The notes under the pieces are model-generated. The model was not told the DNA's origin. It searched no databases and saw only the letters and a list, made by a program, of their open reading frames with translations. DNA of 15,070 nucleotides. Source: an archaeon (lineage in GTDB: Archaea; Nanobdellota; Nanobdellia; Woesearchaeales; WJKL01). Positions 14,247-15,070 of the stretch are shown here, piece after piece (position 1 is the stretch's first letter; each line of letters starts with the position of its first letter). The position numbers and the translations under genes were made by a program. The DNA is taken from positions 1-15,070 of the forward strand of contig JAGVIO010000184.1 in the NCBI GenBank assembly GCA_020056025.1, given 5' to 3'.

Positions 14247-14295
14247 TATTTTATCTCAAAATTGCATGCTTTCACGTTCTCTGGCAATCAAAAGC

Positions 14296-14303
14296 TTTTT
14301 ATA
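14296..14303 (+). promoter_or_regulatory. Candidate TATA box for the RHH-ABC operon
   Basis: TTTTTATA with an upstream AATCAAAAGC BRE-like element predicts a start near 14326. The leader would be about 130 bases and would contain both hairpins at 14353-14442. A second AT-rich box near 14333-14341 is possible but would start inside the first hairpin. Confidence 0.45.
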
Positions 14304-14309
14304 CCACTA

Positions 14310-14342
14310 CATACTTAGTATGCTAATATATACTAATATATG
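14310..14342 (+). repeat. Operator-like repeats: CATAC-TTA-GTATG palindrome and tandem CTAATATATR
   Basis: A short palindrome (14310-14322) is followed by two head-to-tail 10-bp units, CTAATATATA (14323-14332) and CTAATATATG (14333-14342). A 10-bp period puts both on one face of DNA, as is typical for cooperative binding by ribbon-helix-helix dimers. They lie on the predicted start site of the operon that encodes such a protein, so an autoregulatory operator is the natural reading. Confidence 0.5.
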
Positions 14343-14352
14343 TAAAAGTATG

Positions 14353-14442
14353 TATATTGGCGGAACTTAAAAATGAGCAAAGATTATTCCGCCAATATAT
14401 CAGGAGAACACAAACTCTTTTGCTCAATCATTTGTGTTCTCC
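14353..14442 (+). promoter_or_regulatory. Two adjacent perfect hairpins with complementary loops (candidate kissing-hairpin RNA leader)
   Basis: Hairpin 1 pairs 14353-14365 (TATATTGGCGGAA) with 14387-14399, 13 perfect base pairs with a 21-base loop. Hairpin 2 pairs 14403-14414 (GGAGAACACAAA) with 14431-14442, 12 perfect base pairs with a 16-base loop. Loop 1 contains TGAGCAAA (14374-14381) and loop 2 contains TTTGCTCA (14419-14426), exact complements over 8 bases, so the two loops could kiss. Only three bases separate the hairpins. The element ends 15 bases before the start codon of the RHH gene. I take it as a structured 5' leader or small RNA. Its function is unknown. Confidence 0.7.
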
Positions 14443-14457
14443 GCATAGCTATAGAAA

Positions 14458-14595
14458 ATGAAAGAGCGAATCACAGTAACTATCGACAAAGACCTTCTTA
14501 AATGGCTTGATAAGAATATAGAGCAAAAAATCTTTGCAAATAGGTCTCATGGCCTTGAATTTCTGATAAAAAGAGCTGTTGAGGAAAAGAAATAA
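14458..14595 (+). CDS. Small ribbon-helix-helix (CopG/Arc-type) DNA-binding protein
   Basis: This 45-aa protein reads MKERITVTIDKDLLKWLDKN, then IEQKIFANRSHGLEFLIKRA and VEEKK. The short strand RITVTID, the helix LLKWLDKNI, the turn with NRSHG and the helix GLEFLIKRAVEEK are exactly the ribbon-helix-helix fold, which binds DNA as an intertwined dimer through the strand residues (here R4, T6 and T8). An in-frame stop (14452-14454) just upstream fixes the ATG. No clear ribosome site precedes it, because the 3' arm of hairpin 2 is there instead. It lies 6 bases before the ABC ATPase gene, so it is probably the local repressor of that transporter. Direct repeats at 14323-14342 are the likely operator. 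An antitoxin role is less likely, because no toxin gene adjoins it. Confidence 0.85.
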   Translation: MKERITVTIDKDLLKWLDKNIEQKIFANRSHGLEFLIKRAVEEKK

Positions 14596-14601
14596 CTGAA
14601 A

Positions 14602-15070
14602 ATGGCAGACAAAAAAATAATAATCAAACTGGACAATGTCTGGAAAACCTATAAGATGGGCAATGTTGAGGTAAATGCCTTAAGGGGCCTGACAATCGAG
14701 ATAGAGAAAGGAGAGTTTGTTGCAATCATGGGCCCGTCTGGCTCTGGAAAATCAACAGCAGTTAACATGGTCGGCTGCCTGGATGTTCCAACAAAAGGGG
14801 CTGTTTATCTTGAAGGAAGGAATATTGCGCATATGGGCGAATCCCAGCTTGCGCAGATAAGAGGCAGAAAGATTGGCTTCATATTCCAGCAATTTAATCT
14901 TATCTCTTCATTGACTGCAAAGAGAAATGTAACTTTGCCGATGATATTCCAGGGAATTTCCTATGAAAAAAGGGTTGCAAGGGCAGAAAAGCTGCTTAAT
15001 CTGGTTGGTTTGGGAGACAGGATGCAGCACAAGCCCTCAGAGCTTTCAGGAGGCCAGCAGCAGAGAGTTG
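14602..15070 (+). CDS. ABC transporter ATPase, MacB/LolD/FtsE type (5' part)
   Basis: The first 156 residues are visible and the gene runs off the window. It is the nucleotide-binding subunit of an ABC transporter of the LolD/MacB/FtsE group. It shows the A-loop region VWKTYKMGNVEVNALRG, Walker A GPSGSGKST at 44-52, the Q-loop in FIFQQFNLI (Q96/Q97) and the signature LSGGQQQRV at 148-156; Walker B lies beyond the end. The insertion of TLPMIFQGIS after the Q-loop is normal for this group. A permease with a large outer domain usually follows. The substrate cannot be told. The preceding RHH gene is 6 bases away, so expression is probably tied to it. The start has no strong ribosome site, which fits coupling to the upstream gene. 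Confidence 0.93.
   Translation, partial: MADKKIIIKLDNVWKTYKMGNVEVNALRGLTIEIEKGEFVAIMGPSGSGKSTAVNMVGCLDVPTKGAVYLEGRNIAHMGESQLAQIRGRKIGFIFQQFNLISSLTAKRNVTLPMIFQGISYEKRVARAEKLLNLVGLGDRMQHKPSELSGGQQQRV

Noticed and set aside
13625..14287. Longer reading frame from 14287 for the membrane protein
   Set aside because: It would contain the TATA box at 14239-14246, and its added residues do not look like a signal or domain.
14025..14318. Plus-strand 97-aa reading frame
   Set aside because: It is antisense to the membrane protein gene and crosses its promoter and the divergent control region; it shows no protein-like features.
14353..14442. Hairpins as an intrinsic terminator or a CRISPR-like repeat
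   Set aside because: No T-tract follows either stem, the two stems differ in sequence, and there are no regularly spaced repeats.

Overview
The window looks like a chromosomal segment of an archaeon, most probably a small-genome DPANN lineage of the Woesearchaeota/Pacearchaeota type. The evidence is an archaeal-type deoxyhypusine synthase, a Cdc48/VAT unfoldase, an archaeal Lrp regulator, TATA boxes about 26 bases before predicted transcript starts, GGTGA-type ribosome binding sites, low GC content and very tight gene packing. The lineage is an inference; no rRNA or ribosomal protein gene is present to settle it.

Positions 1-5688 (+) are one overlapping operon. It encodes a type IV secretion/conjugation-like membrane machine: the end of a glycosylation-rich Ig-like surface protein with a C-terminal anchor; a polytopic protein that joins a VirB2-pilin-like hairpin to a VirB6-like membrane part; a PrgI/VirB3-like protein fused to a VirB4-N-like soluble domain; a second, soluble copy of that domain; a complete VirB4 ATPase; and an Lrp/AsnC regulator that overlaps the ATPase gene by 17 bases. 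I see no relaxase, no coupling protein and no mobile-element ends, so this may be a chromosomal transfer, DNA-uptake or cell-contact device rather than a mobile plasmid.

Positions 5689-6681 (-) encode deoxyhypusine synthase, abutting the Lrp gene tail to tail with no spacer. A divergent promoter region (6682-6872) precedes a small conserved-looking beta-rich protein (6873-7298, +). From 7362 to 12324 (+) there is a second operon: a Cdc48/VAT AAA+ unfoldase with a large coiled-coil insertion in D1, a NIF3/DUF34 dimetal protein, an unrecognised 262-aa protein, a parvulin prolyl isomerase and a small CARF-like Rossmannoid protein. Protein unfolding and folding genes therefore sit beside a possible nucleotide-sensing protein.

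Positions 12327-14218 (-) are a three-gene operon with a leaderless-type promoter. Two paralogous single-pass membrane proteins with outward-facing domains are followed by a DUF3820-like zinc-motif protein. The divergent region 14219-14457 contains a tandem 10-bp repeat and two perfect hairpins whose loops are complementary over 8 bases. These precede a 45-aa ribbon-helix-helix protein and a MacB/LolD-type ABC transporter ATPase that runs off the end of the window.

The strongest candidates for something undescribed are the reduced type IV secretion-like operon with duplicated VirB4-N domains, the kissing-hairpin element at 14353-14442, the D1 insertion in Cdc48, and the stand-alone CARF-like protein.
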